The position numbers and the translations under genes were made by a program. The notes beneath the pieces are model-generated. The model saw only the letters and a program-made list of their open reading frames with translations. It ran no database searches and was not told the origin of the DNA. From the NCBI GenBank assembly GCA_964236535.1, contig CAXSEF010000047.1, positions 1-24,352 of the forward strand: a stretch of 24,352 bases of DNA, read 5' to 3'. Below, piece after piece: positions 1 through 7,444 of this stretch. Within the stretch, counting starts at the first letter, position 1. Each line of letters starts with the position of its first letter. The DNA comes from CAXSEF01 sp964236535 (lineage in GTDB: Bacteria; Pseudomonadota; Alphaproteobacteria; Acetobacterales; Acetobacteraceae).

Positions 1-1
1 C

Positions 2-730
2 GCGCAAATCACGAAGCCAAATGGCCAAAACGCACAGCTTCGCGGTCACTGGGCCAAGCCACACGCCGACGCCGAAACCCTGGAGGACGGCGCCGAGGCG
101 CGCATGCGTCAGGCGCTCGGCAAGCTGGGCAGCGCCAGGCCGGGCAAGTCTGAGGCTCCGCGCCGAGCACCCTACCAGGCGACGCCGGGAGCACACCGAC
201 ACCGGTTCAGGCAGGACGGCGAGGTACCCGTGGTCCGGCTTACCCTGGCAGAGGGCGGCCGAAGTGGGGAACGCCAGCCCCGCGTCCCTACCGAGAACAC
301 GGGGATCGGGCACGGGCAAGCCGGTGAGGCATTGCTCCAGGGCAGCGGAGAAAGCGCTCGTCAGGTGCAGGTGCTGACGGAGCAGCTACGGGCGACGCAG
401 ACGCGGCTGGGTCATGCCGAGCTGGCGTTGGGAGAAGCGGGCAGGGTGGCACAGGCGCGGCAGGAGGAAGCGGCCGACCTGCGTCACGCCCTGGACGGTG
501 TCGAAGCGACGCTGACGCGGCTGCGCGCGGACCTGGAAGCAAGCGAGCAGGCGCGCGCGCAGCTGGAGCAGCTTCAGCTACTGTCGCAGCATCCCAGCCC
601 GGAGGCGGACGCTTCGAAGGCCGCTGCTCCTCGCCGCAAATTCGGCCGTCCCCTTGGCTCAACGAGCCGTGTCCGTGACCAAGTGCCGGCGAGCGAGCCA
701 AAGCCGGTGAAGTGGTGGACGAGAAACTGA
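2..730 (+). CDS. Partial coiled-coil protein of unknown function (5' end outside window)
   Basis: The reading frame is open from base 2 to the TGA at 728-730, so the gene begins outside the window; the ATG at 104 is internal to the open frame. The middle part (roughly 330-600) encodes a long Ala/Glu/Gln/Arg-rich segment with heptad-like spacing, read as a coiled coil. The C-terminus has a basic patch (RRKFGRPLGS) and ends with a KPVKWW motif. I remember similar short proteins with a coiled coil and a terminal VKWW-type motif from mobile DNA of alphaproteobacteria, but I cannot name the family. A DNA-binding accessory role is possible and unproven. The IS1182-like element begins 12 bp after the stop, so the coding end seems undamaged. 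Confidence 0.5.
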   Translation, partial: AQITKPNGQNAQLRGHWAKPHADAETLEDGAEARMRQALGKLGSARPGKSEAPRRAPYQATPGAHRHRFRQDGEVPVVRLTLAEGGRSGERQPRVPTENTGIGHGQAGEALLQGSGESARQVQVLTEQLRATQTRLGHAELALGEAGRVAQARQEEAADLRHALDGVEATLTRLRADLEASEQARAQLEQLQLLSQHPSPEADASKAAAPRRKFGRPLGSTSRVRDQVPASEPKPVKWWTRN

Positions 731-742
731 CGCTGCACGATG

Positions 743-777
743 AGTGTGTGGGAATCAGATGATGCCGTTGAAAAAGG
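743..777 (+). repeat. Left terminal inverted repeat of the IS1182-like element
   Basis: It begins AGTGTGTGGGAATC and ends GTTGAAAAAGG. It matches the reverse complement of 2304-2338 at 30 of 35 positions when aligned by eye without gaps. Confidence 0.8.
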
Positions 778-852
778 GCCTGCGGAGCGGGCCTGAGCCG
801 TTGCCTTGCAGGCAAAGCTTTCCCGGGTTCGAGGCCTGCAGGCCTTCGCCTT

Positions 853-2232
853 TCACCCGGGCACCGCGATTGCGGCATTCTGAGCTGAAGTGCGGGCTGT
901 CAGGCTGGCCAGCCGCCGCATGTTCTGCACAGCGGCCGCCAGGTTGAACTCCTCGGCTGCGCCCTGCAGCCCGCGTAGCCGCAATCGCCGGATGCCGAGC
1001 TGCTGCTTGAGGTGGGCGAACAGCATCTCGACCTTCTGCCGTCGCTGTCTGCTGACCCTGAACGCCTCCGTCCCCGCCAGCGCCTTCGCCTCCTGACGCG
1101 CCGGCTCGTGGATGCTGACACTCAGGCTGCGTACTTTGCCCATTGTGCATCGTGGCTTTAACGGACAGGAGCGGCAGGCAAGCTCGCGCGCCGCATACCG
1201 TTTCATCCCAGTGCTGCGCTCCAGCCCGCGATAGGTCAGGTCGTGGCCAGCCGGACAGCGCCATAGGTCGCCGGTCTCCTCGTACGTGAAGCTCTCTCGC
1301 GTGAACATGCCGTCGGTCTGCGCCGTGCGGTCCAGCACCGGGATGTGCGGCGCCGTGCCGCGTGCCAGCAGCCAGCTCAGGAACGGCCCGGTGCCGTAGC
1401 TCTTGTCCGCGGCCAGGCAGCCGGGCTCGAACCCGAACGTCTCCTCCGCCCGCTCCAGCATCACCTTGGCAGCGACGATCTCCTGGCTCAGCCGCGCCGG
1501 CGTGGCGTCCACATCCACGATCACGCCGTGTGTGGTGTCGACCAGCAGGTTGGTCTCGTAGGCAAACACGCCCATGCCATGCTTGATGCTCCAGGCCGCG
1601 GCGGGATCAGAGGGCGAGAGGTGTTTTGGAGCCTCGTGCTGTGGCTCGTCGGGCTGGGGCGGGGCGGCGGCGGCAAGCGCCTCCAGATACTCGCGCACCG
1701 GGCGGGTCTGCGCCTTGCGATCCTCCACCCATGCCTCGGGCGTGCTGCGTCCGGGCAGGCGCTTGTGGCGGCTGGCGCAGGCGTCGACCTGGCTGCCATC
1801 GGCGGCCGCCTCGTCCCCGGGCACCAGGCCGGCCTCGGCACAGCGGCGCACGACCTCTTCGAACACGGCGCGGAAGATGCCGGCATCGCGGAAGCGGCTG
1901 TGGCGGCTCTTGCTGAACGTGCTGTGGTCCGGCACGGCGCCGTCCAGGCCGAGGCGGCAGAACCAGCGGTAGCCCAGGTTGAGGTGCACCTCGGCGCAGA
2001 GCTTGCGCTCGGAGCGCACGCCGTTGAGATAGCCGACCAGCAGCATGCGGATCATCAGCTCGGGGTCGATCGAGGGGCGGCCGATGCCGCTGTAGTGCGG
2101 CGCCATGACCCTGCGGATGAACGCGGTGTCGAGCAACCTGTCGACGGCGCGGAGGGGATGGTCAGCAGGGACATGGTCCTCGAGCCGGAACGTGTAGAAT
2201 AGCGGCTCCGCCACCACCCGCTTGCCCATCAT
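853..2232 (-). CDS. IS1182-family DDE transposase
   Basis: Catalyses transposition of the surrounding element. The N-terminal part has the family hallmarks PLFYTFRLEDHVPADHPLR and the GRPSIDPELMIRMLL block. Acidic residues in expected contexts are AADGSQVDA (first Asp), LAADKSYG (second Asp) and RRQKVEMLFAHLKQ (Glu). A Cys-rich insert (CPAGHDL, then CRSCPLKPRC) lies between the second Asp and the Glu, as usual in this family. I chose the ATG at 2232, because a GGAGG ribosome-binding site sits 6 nt upstream; a GTG 12 bp further upstream would lie on top of that site. At about 460 aa it is full length with no frameshift, so the element may be active. Confidence 0.9.
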   Translation of the reverse strand: MMGKRVVAEPLFYTFRLEDHVPADHPLRAVDRLLDTAFIRRVMAPHYSGIGRPSIDPELMIRMLLVGYLNGVRSERKLCAEVHLNLGYRWFCRLGLDGAVPDHSTFSKSRHSRFRDAGIFRAVFEEVVRRCAEAGLVPGDEAAADGSQVDACASRHKRLPGRSTPEAWVEDRKAQTRPVREYLEALAAAAPPQPDEPQHEAPKHLSPSDPAAAWSIKHGMGVFAYETNLLVDTTHGVIVDVDATPARLSQEIVAAKVMLERAEETFGFEPGCLAADKSYGTGPFLSWLLARGTAPHIPVLDRTAQTDGMFTRESFTYEETGDLWRCPAGHDLTYRGLERSTGMKRYAARELACRSCPLKPRCTMGKVRSLSVSIHEPARQEAKALAGTEAFRVSRQRRQKVEMLFAHLKQQLGIRRLRLRGLQGAAEEFNLAAAVQNMRRLASLTARTSAQNAAIAVPG

Positions 2233-2303
2233 TGCCGCCTCCACCGCACCAGGAGGATCAGCGAATCACGCCCGCTCGCGTCGCTGCAACAACGATCTCA
2301 GCT

Positions 2304-2338
2304 CCTTTTTCAACAGCATCAGATGATTCCTGCACACT
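2304..2338 (-). repeat. Right terminal inverted repeat of the IS1182-like element
   Basis: Read on the minus strand it begins AGTGTGCAGGAATC and ends GTTGAAAAAGG. It is the partner of 743-777 and lies upstream of the transposase start. Confidence 0.8.
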
Positions 2339-2557
2339 GAAGCTGCGGCGTGGCGACACTTCAAGCTATGGCCGGGCTTGGTAGTTAGCGGAACGTCTGG
2401 ATTTGGAAAGTTTATGCGAGTAGCGAACAGCTGACCCATCATCGAGCTTCAAGGCCGGCTGCACCGGCGCAGAAGCCTGCAAGCAGCCGGTAAGCTGTTG
2501 GTTTTGCCGAGGCGCGAGATGCGTGCTACGGCGAACTGCTTGAAGGGGAATGATACA

Positions 2558-3634
2558 GTGGCCATTTCAACAACTAAACGTATTTGCGTGAGTGGGCTTG
2601 GACTAAGCAATTTTACAGTATTTCAGATGGCAGATATCCACTTCAGCCCTAGCCTGAACGTCATTGTTGGCGAGAATGGAGCTGGCAAGACTCACATACT
2701 CAAGCTTGTATACGCGATTCTCGCGGTGAACTCTCCGGCGCCTGGCAAGGCAGCCCCAACGCCCCCTGCAAAGGCGCAATTGCAAACTCGCCTTGCAGAC
2801 AAATTGACGAACGTTTTCCGAGCTGAAAGCCTTGGGCGTCTGGCACGACGGCAGCCCGGGACTCAACGATGCGACGTTCGGCTCTCTATGACGCATAGTA
2901 ATATGGGAACCGATTTTACGTTCTCTACACGCAGCAAGTCTGAAGTCACCCTTACTAGGGCCGGGGCGGAGTGGCTTGATGTATCGCCAGCTTACATTCC
3001 GACGCGAGAGCTTCTGACGATTTATCCAAATTTCGTTTCTTTGTATGATCGGAGTGTCGTCGAGTTTGACGAGACTTGGCGCGATACTTGTCTGCTTCTC
3101 GGACTGCCACCTCGGCGGGGTCCACGCCCCGCAAGGGTGAACGACCTCATTGCACCTTTAGAGCAAGCGATGGGCGGTTCGATTGAATATGACCAGATCG
3201 GCCGATTTTATCTTCGCACAAAAGCTGGGCGCATGGAGATGCCACTCGTAGCTGAGGGTTTGCGTAAGCTGGGTATGATTGCTCAGCTTGTTGCCACTAG
3301 TGCTCTGCTTGATAACGGATTTTTGTTCTGGGACGAGCCGGAAGCGAATCTAAATCCTGTGCTGATTGTTAAAGTTGCTAGAACCATCCTAGATCTGTGC
3401 AAATTGGGTATTCAGATATTCATAGCAACCCACAGCTTGTTCTTACTGCGTGAATTTGCCATTCTTATAGAAAGGCCTGAATATCGGGATCTAAGGCCTC
3501 AGTTTATCTCCCTCAGCCCAGGATCTGAAGGAATTTCGATTCAACAGGGCAGTTCACTTGAGGAAATCGACCGTTTGGCAGCTCTTGATGAGGAGCTTAC
3601 TCAGTCAGAACGCTACAATGAGCTTGAGGGCTAA
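2558..3634 (+). CDS. AAA/ABC-type ATPase of the OLD/AAA_21 group, probable defense ATPase
   Basis: Predicted P-loop ATPase of about 358 aa. From the GTG at 2558, Walker A is GENGAGKT (residues 38-45), Walker B is FLFWDEPEANLNP (about 255-265), preceded by a signature-like VAEGLRKLG, and an ATHS switch/H-loop lies near 290. These mark the SMC/RecF/OLD-like 'AAA_15/AAA_21' group used as sensors or motors in systems such as PARIS, Septu and Gabija. No nuclease domain follows the ATPase core; the next gene may supply it. The GTG start is preferred because AAGGGG lies 9 nt upstream; an in-frame ATG at 2498 would add 20 residues with no obvious ribosome-binding site. The stop is 1 nt before the start of the next gene, so the two are probably co-translated. 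Base composition is more AT-rich than the flanking IS. Confidence 0.85.
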   Translation: MAISTTKRICVSGLGLSNFTVFQMADIHFSPSLNVIVGENGAGKTHILKLVYAILAVNSPAPGKAAPTPPAKAQLQTRLADKLTNVFRAESLGRLARRQPGTQRCDVRLSMTHSNMGTDFTFSTRSKSEVTLTRAGAEWLDVSPAYIPTRELLTIYPNFVSLYDRSVVEFDETWRDTCLLLGLPPRRGPRPARVNDLIAPLEQAMGGSIEYDQIGRFYLRTKAGRMEMPLVAEGLRKLGMIAQLVATSALLDNGFLFWDEPEANLNPVLIVKVARTILDLCKLGIQIFIATHSLFLLREFAILIERPEYRDLRPQFISLSPGSEGISIQQGSSLEEIDRLAALDEELTQSERYNELEG

Positions 3635-3635
3635 C

Positions 3636-4142
3636 GTGCCAGAATTGTTAGTAGACGGCTTTCGAGTGAAATTTGCTGACGGGTGGACCGTCGGAAAATT
3701 TGATGATTGGACGTTTTACAACAAGCATTTTATTAAAATCCGAGAGGGCCTGAAAGCAGTTGACCTTATTGCCGTCGGTCCTGAACGGGTCGCCTACTTG
3801 ATCGAATTTAAAGATTATCGTGGGCGTAAGCGCGAGAAGGCTGAGAATATCGAGGCGGAGTTCATCGATAAGACTCTATTTACACTCGCAGCACTACTTC
3901 CAGCGAGATGCAATGCGCGTAATAATAAAGAGCTATCTCTTGCACTTCAAGTATTACATGCAACTAATATCAAACTTGTATTACATTTTGACCAGTCTAA
4001 ACCAGGTAATAAGCTATTTCCACCTATTGCTGTTGTTGCCCTCTTAACTCAAAAACTACGAAATAAACTCAGGTCTATCGATCCACATCTAAGAGTTTGT
4101 AACTCAGAAGCGATGTCTGGACTACCATGGACTCTTGAGTGA
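3636..4142 (+). CDS. Small PD-(D/E)XK-like nuclease partner of the upstream ATPase
   Basis: About 168 aa. The GTG at 3636 is preferred as start: TGAGGG lies about 5 nt upstream and the ATPase stop codon ends at 3634. The ATG at 3618 would add six residues. Residues about 40-62 read LKAVDLIAVG, then VAYLIEFKDYRGR. This matches a PD-(D/E)XK core with Asp43, Glu57 and Lys59 on two adjacent strands. The rest is a helix-rich C-terminal part without familiar motifs and without the long TOPRIM layout of DUF4435 proteins. Coupling to the ATPase suggests an effector released or activated by it. The nuclease assignment rests on one motif; a non-catalytic role is possible. Confidence 0.65.
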   Translation: MPELLVDGFRVKFADGWTVGKFDDWTFYNKHFIKIREGLKAVDLIAVGPERVAYLIEFKDYRGRKREKAENIEAEFIDKTLFTLAALLPARCNARNNKELSLALQVLHATNIKLVLHFDQSKPGNKLFPPIAVVALLTQKLRNKLRSIDPHLRVCNSEAMSGLPWTLE

Positions 4143-4517
4143 AGGTATCTCAATTCTTGTTCCGATATTTAAGATGAGTGCTGAAAACTGACTGTGGATG
4201 AATCCAGCAACACTGGATCACGATTGACAAACGGTCAATTTCGAAATCAAGCGGAAGAGTCTCGTGTGTCCGACGAAGAAGTCGAAAGCGGAAAGCATGG
4301 GTTGGTATAGCCTATGTATGAGAAGCAGGAGATTTCCGCCTCCCAGATTGGGTGGATCACCATCATCGGCTCCCGACAACCCAACCTTGTGTGGCAAACC
4401 ATGCTGCCTTGCTCGAACATGCGGAAACAGCTCTTTCGGTGTTTTCCGGTATGGCAGAGACTGGACCGCCAGCGGCTCAGTAAGCTACAATCCGCGTAAG
4501 TTTGATGCCATAGGCCC
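4143..4517. other. Intergenic stretch between two convergent genes, no confident gene
   Basis: This 375-bp stretch separates the 3' ends of the nuclease-like gene (plus) and the PIN gene (minus). Open frames exist on the plus strand (4264-4737 and 4314-4499), but their translations resemble no family I know, and the longer one runs far into the PIN gene antisense, so I do not call them. The notable content is a run of palindromes at 4202-4247, described separately. Confidence 0.5.
4202..4247. repeat. Three consecutive short palindromes
   Basis: ATCCAG-CAACA-CTGGAT (4202-4218), ATTGAC-AAACG-GTCAAT (4223-4239) and ATTTCGAAAT (4238-4247). The first two are equal in size (6-bp arms, 5-nt loop), spaced by 4 nt. 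Their place between convergent genes fits a terminator or protein-binding array, but there is no T-run as in a classical intrinsic terminator. Confidence 0.45.
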
Positions 4518-5945
4518 CTACTCGAATTGGCTTGGCATAATCCAAGGATTTTCTAACATCAGACTGCGCGCTGCTGCTTCCGTATCTCCAGTTACTACAT
4601 CAACGCGAAAGGCTACCGTGCATTCGATAGGTTTCGGCAAATTGCGTGCAGAAGCGCGAAATTTCATTGCCCCTCTTGTGACCGAGTTATCTGCCGGCGC
4701 AACCACCAATGGGGCAAACACCTCGGGTTCGGCATGATGCCGGAATTCAGTGCAGCGGAACTCCCATGCCGCCACCCACCTGCTTGGCGAGCCATTCCGC
4801 CAGAAAAAGGTGTATGGGTCATCGCTATGCTGGGAAGCAGGAAAGAGCCGCGGCGTGAGATAGTCGGAAGGTTCGTGAAGGAGTGGGTTCGTCCTACCAA
4901 GAGCTCCCTGCAGAGCCTGTAATGTCAAGCCAAACGAGTCAGATGTAACGGATTTCCACGCTGGCGCTTCTGGTGGGGCAGGAAAAGAAGTGGCGGGTGC
5001 GGACGTTTTAGTTTTCTTCGTGCATTTTTCTATCAAAAATCCGCCGACCGTCTCAATGTCGACCAGTACGTAGTCAGCAGGTACGGAGCCTCTATTATGC
5101 AATGAGAAAGCAATAGGCATTTTGCCACACTGACCAGGAAGAATAGTGTGAAGGTTTTCAAAGAATGTTTGTACATTAGTAGTCCAAGCAGCATACTTCT
5201 TATGATATGCTTGAATAAGACTCCCAGAGGGAGCTTGCCATTCTTGAGGGCCCAGAGAACCAGCGAGGTGATTGGCTAGCAGGCCAGCAACCGTGCGCTG
5301 ATTCTTAAGGAGCGTGAACTCAGCCAAAGCAATGCCTTTGTCCTCCTCACGCGAAAAATCAGTCTTTATTAGATATCGTTTTTCGAGAGCCAGGGTAAGT
5401 TCCTTAATCAGTGCCGGCGGCAACGGCGGGTATACGGTTCGCTGCACGACCAGAGGCTCGATCACTAACTGCCCGTCTGAGCTAACAGCCACGGTCAACT
5501 CTGGTACTGTGCGGGAGAGCCGTGTCACCTGAGCCTTGAGCTCATCAATTTGCTTGTCTCGCTCATCCTTCTCAGGCGGCAAACGCCAATTCTCGGGTAT
5601 AGCAACGCAGGCAAGTTGTACCTCATCAGCCGTCAGCATGATGCCGGTATCGTCCGTGAGGAGAGCACCATCTCTGCCGAGCGCCTGGATAGCCGCAAGC
5701 GCCTCGGCTACAATCCGATCATCTTTCTTGGCCGTATTCAGCAACTCCGGAAGGACATAGGCTTGCGTTAATCTTGGCACAAAATCAAGAACCACTTTCG
5801 GATTCGTTAACCGGAGTATATCTGGTTGCTTATTCTTTACCATCTGTCGAAATCGAGAGGATAACTCTCGAGCACGGCGAGCCCGACGAGCATTGCCTCC
5901 TGCTTTAAAGTCATCAATTTCTTTTAGGACGGTGCGACACACCAT
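4518..5945 (-). CDS. PIN-domain protein, N-terminus cut off by an in-frame stop
   Basis: The reading frame of 475 aa starts inside a PIN ribonuclease-type domain. It contains the central PIN segment (VCRTVLKEIDDFK, then an Arg/Ala-rich GGNARRARRAR helix) and the later acidic segment LLTDDTGIMLTADEVQ near residue 95. The strand that carries the first catalytic Asp is not in this frame as it stands, but lies directly upstream (5958-6041) in the same frame behind a TGA. Residues about 130-475 form a second region I do not recognise, with a short possible coiled coil near 133-150. If translation starts at the ATG at 5945 the protein lacks the first Asp and is probably not a nuclease. The gene is not in an operon. 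A role in RNA cleavage or defense is inferred from the PIN fold and the location only. Confidence 0.75.
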   Translation of the reverse strand: MVCRTVLKEIDDFKAGGNARRARRARELSSRFRQMVKNKQPDILRLTNPKVVLDFVPRLTQAYVLPELLNTAKKDDRIVAEALAAIQALGRDGALLTDDTGIMLTADEVQLACVAIPENWRLPPEKDERDKQIDELKAQVTRLSRTVPELTVAVSSDGQLVIEPLVVQRTVYPPLPPALIKELTLALEKRYLIKTDFSREEDKGIALAEFTLLKNQRTVAGLLANHLAGSLGPQEWQAPSGSLIQAYHKKYAAWTTNVQTFFENLHTILPGQCGKMPIAFSLHNRGSVPADYVLVDIETVGGFLIEKCTKKTKTSAPATSFPAPPEAPAWKSVTSDSFGLTLQALQGALGRTNPLLHEPSDYLTPRLFPASQHSDDPYTFFWRNGSPSRWVAAWEFRCTEFRHHAEPEVFAPLVVAPADNSVTRGAMKFRASARNLPKPIECTVAFRVDVVTGDTEAAARSLMLENPWIMPSQFE

Positions 5946-5957
5946 AAGCGTGACTTC

Positions 5958-6041
5958 TCACCCTGCATCTATATCTCCCAAAATGATTTCAGATGGATCC
6001 CGGCATTGTAGGAAAAAGTTGGTATCAGGATACAAAGTCAA
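5958..6041 (-). pseudogene. Detached N-terminal end of the PIN-domain gene, ended by TGA
   Basis: Read from a TTG at 6041-6039 the frame gives TLYPDTNFFLQCRDPSEI, the standard first strand of a PIN domain with the Asp in PDTN, and then meets TGA at 5960-5958. After the stop the same frame continues with EVTLMVCRTVLKEID, so a single stop codon interrupts one gene. A GGGAG sequence lies about 9 nt upstream of a TTG pair (6044-6039), and no ATG is available, so the original start was probably TTG. The alternative is a base-call error or restart at the ATG 12 nt after the stop. Confidence 0.7.
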
Positions 6042-6402
6042 CAAAGCTAGAAAACTCCCGGGCTGACGCTTTTCTGAAACGGATTTAGAACAACAGCCTA
6101 TTTGGGTAGATTGTAGAAGTTCTCAAGCTTGCGGCAGTTTAATTGAAACTATCTATTGGAATTTTTCGGTCTCTAGGGCATGGTAAAGACTCTGTTGGTT
6201 GATCTTCGAACGCATGTCTTAGCACAGATTCTTAAACTTTCGAAACAGCAAGAATTTCAGCTATGCAGAAGTCTTCATGGTAAAAAGGGTAGAGGCCTTC
6301 TCTCTCAACTCGCGCCCACTCTGCCATTATCCGCAATCGGTTTGGCTATGGCCGGTTTTGCAGACATGGCTCCAAGTTTGATGTCCCGGTGCATCGACAT
6401 GC
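6042..6402. other. Stretch without a supported gene
   Basis: Lies upstream of the PIN gene and beyond the end of the recombinase scrap. A plus-strand open frame from the ATG at 6180 runs through the recombinase remnant into the IS6 element, so it is a composite of unrelated DNA; its first 70 codons match nothing I recognise. The promoter of the minus-strand PIN gene should lie here, but I find no convincing -35/-10 pair. Confidence 0.4.
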
Positions 6403-6486
6403 CTATAAGAATCCATCCCCAGCATGGTCGCGGAACAGCTCGGCATCGCGGACGTAGTCGGCCAGCACCTGCATCGACTTGTGCCG
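6403..6486 (-). pseudogene. C-terminal remnant of a tyrosine recombinase
   Basis: The minus strand encodes RHKSMQVLADYVRDAELFRD followed by HAGDGFL and a stop (TAG at 6403-6405). This is the usual last segment of phage-type integrases: an H-K-S box, then the catalytic Tyr in ADYVR, then a short tail. The remnant ends at the left end of the IS6-like element, and no remainder of the gene is visible beyond the right end of that element (7317 onward), so the rest was deleted. It is unlike the complete integrase at 17152-18195 in its tail, so it comes from another element. Confidence 0.6.
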
Positions 6487-6545
6487 CGACGGTGTTGTCA
6501 GGTTGGCGAAAGGCGGCCTGCTGCGGCGTGAGGACGGCGGATCGG

Positions 6546-7267
6546 CTACAGGCCGTCTGCGATGCCGGCCACATCGCGCCAGACCTGGAAGGCGAAGTCG
6601 CGCGCAGCACGATACTCGGAGGCAGTCAGGCGATGGCGGCGGAGCTGGAAGTGATTGTGGATCCGGCTGTGGATGGAGAGGAAGCGTTGCGCGTGCCGGG
6701 GTGACTTGAACCGCTGCATCTGCCGTTCTCGTCGTCGCGTTGGTTGGTGCGACACCTCGACGCGGTTGTTGAGGTAGCGGCTCTGCCGGTGCTCCACGCC
6801 GGGCAGGATCTTGCGCTTCGCCGCGGCGTAGCTCTTCAGCTTGTCCGTGACGATCACGCGCGGCACGTATTGCAAAGTGCGCAGCAGCTTGTGGAAGAAG
6901 CGCATTGCGGCCTTGGTGTTGCGCCTGCTCTGGACCAGGCTATCGAGCACGTGCCCGTCCTGGTCGATCGCACGCCAGAGATAGTGCTGCTTGCCCTGGA
7001 TGCGGACGAAGACCTCATCCAGGTGCCACTTATCGCCTGGCGTAGGACAGCGCCGCTTGAGCATGTTGGCGAAGAGCCGGCCGAAACGCAGCCCCCATTC
7101 GCGGATGGTCTCGTAGCTGACCACCACGCCGCGCGCGGCCATGATCAGCTCGACGTCGCGCCGACGTCGCGCAGGCTGAGGCTGAAGCAGTGATACAGCC
7201 AGACCGCGTGCTGGATGACCTCGGCTGGGTAGCGAAAGCCACGATACGAGTTGGACGACATCGTCAT
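6546..7267 (-). pseudogene. IS6-family DDE transposase, frameshifted
   Basis: The original start is ATG at 7267 (or 7261): MSSNSYRGFRYPAEVIQHAV then WLYHCFSLSLRDV, the standard IS6 N-terminus. After RDV the frame goes to GATSS and a TGA. The remaining protein continues in another frame as VELIMAARGVVVSYETIREW, followed by the DDE core: Asp in KWHLDEVF, Asp in VIVTDKLKSY, Glu in NNRVEVSHQP. The cause is an 11-bp tandem duplication at 7151-7172; removing one copy restores LRDVELIMAARG exactly. An open frame that reads through from 7304 gives a chimeric N-terminus and should not be taken as the real start. Confidence 0.85.
7151..7172. repeat. Exact 11-bp tandem duplication inside the IS6 transposase
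   Basis: CGACGTCGCGC occurs twice in direct succession (7151-7161 and 7162-7172). One copy is what the family needs; the second shifts the frame by +2. Confidence 0.95.
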
Positions 7268-7353
7268 GCCCGGCAGGCTGCCATAGCCCAACTAGACCCG
7301 CCAACCTGACAAGGCCGTCAGGTCAGCCGGCGGAGGTAAGACAAGTCAGCCCT

Positions 7354-7379
7354 CTGACACGGCATACCTTTCATGTCAG
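7354..7379. promoter_or_regulatory. Inverted repeat upstream of the Type I operon, possible operator
   Basis: CTGACA and TGTCAG are separated by 14 bp, about 30 bp upstream of the -35 box at 7410. The spacing of the arms suits a dimeric regulator, but no regulator gene is adjacent and arms this short could occur by chance. Confidence 0.3.
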
Positions 7380-7409
7380 TAACAAATATGAAAATCATCC
7401 ATTGATTTC

Positions 7410-7438
7410 TTGACAGCCAATCTGATCCGAACTAGAAC
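7410..7438 (+). promoter_or_regulatory. Sigma70-type promoter of the Type I operon, giving a leaderless start
   Basis: TTGACA (7410-7415), 17-bp spacer, TAGAAC (7433-7438). The expected transcription start, about 7 bp after the -10 box, coincides with the ATG at 7445. No Shine-Dalgarno sequence precedes that ATG, in agreement with a leaderless message. Confidence 0.6.
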
Positions 7439-7444
7439 GGCTGC

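Larger units (their letters stand above)
743..2338 (-). mobile_element. IS1182-family insertion sequence, complete
   Basis: A single DDE transposase gene on the minus strand is bracketed by imperfect 35-bp terminal inverted repeats (743-777 and 2304-2338, 30 of 35 positions identical). Total length about 1.6 kb, normal for the family. The exact ends are uncertain by 1-3 bp because TGA stands next to both ends (741-743 and 2338-2340) and could be part of a short target duplication. No longer target duplication is visible. The element separates the coiled-coil gene from the ATPase/nuclease pair. Confidence 0.85.
6491..7316 (-). mobile_element. IS6-family insertion sequence, inactivated
   Basis: One minus-strand IS6-type transposase gene lies between inverted ends GGTGTTGTCAGGTTGGCG (6491-6508) and, on the other strand, GGCCTTGTCAGGTTGGCG (7316-7299), with 16 of 18 positions identical. 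The length of 826 bp fits the family (IS26 is 820 bp). The eight bases outside each end differ (6483-6490 and 7317-7324), so there is no target duplication. This fits insertion followed by an IS6-mediated adjacent deletion, as does the truncated recombinase on the left. The transposase is frameshifted. Confidence 0.8.

Noticed and set aside
1345..2202. 285-aa open frame on the plus strand
   Set aside because: It is antisense to the IS1182-like transposase, which has all its family motifs; the plus-strand translation has no recognisable domain.
2558..4142. PARIS (AriA/AriB) assignment for the ATPase pair
   Set aside because: The ATPase type fits, but the partner is a short PD-(D/E)XK-like protein and not a TOPRIM/DUF4435 protein.
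4264..4737. 157-aa open frame on the plus strand as a gene
   Set aside because: There is no family resemblance, and half of it is antisense to the PIN gene; no ribosome-binding site supports it.
6180..6704. 174-aa open frame on the plus strand
   Set aside because: It crosses the recombinase remnant and the left end of the IS6 element in antisense, so it is a composite of unrelated DNA.
6744..7193. 149-aa open frame on the plus strand
   Set aside because: It is the antisense of the IS6 transposase.
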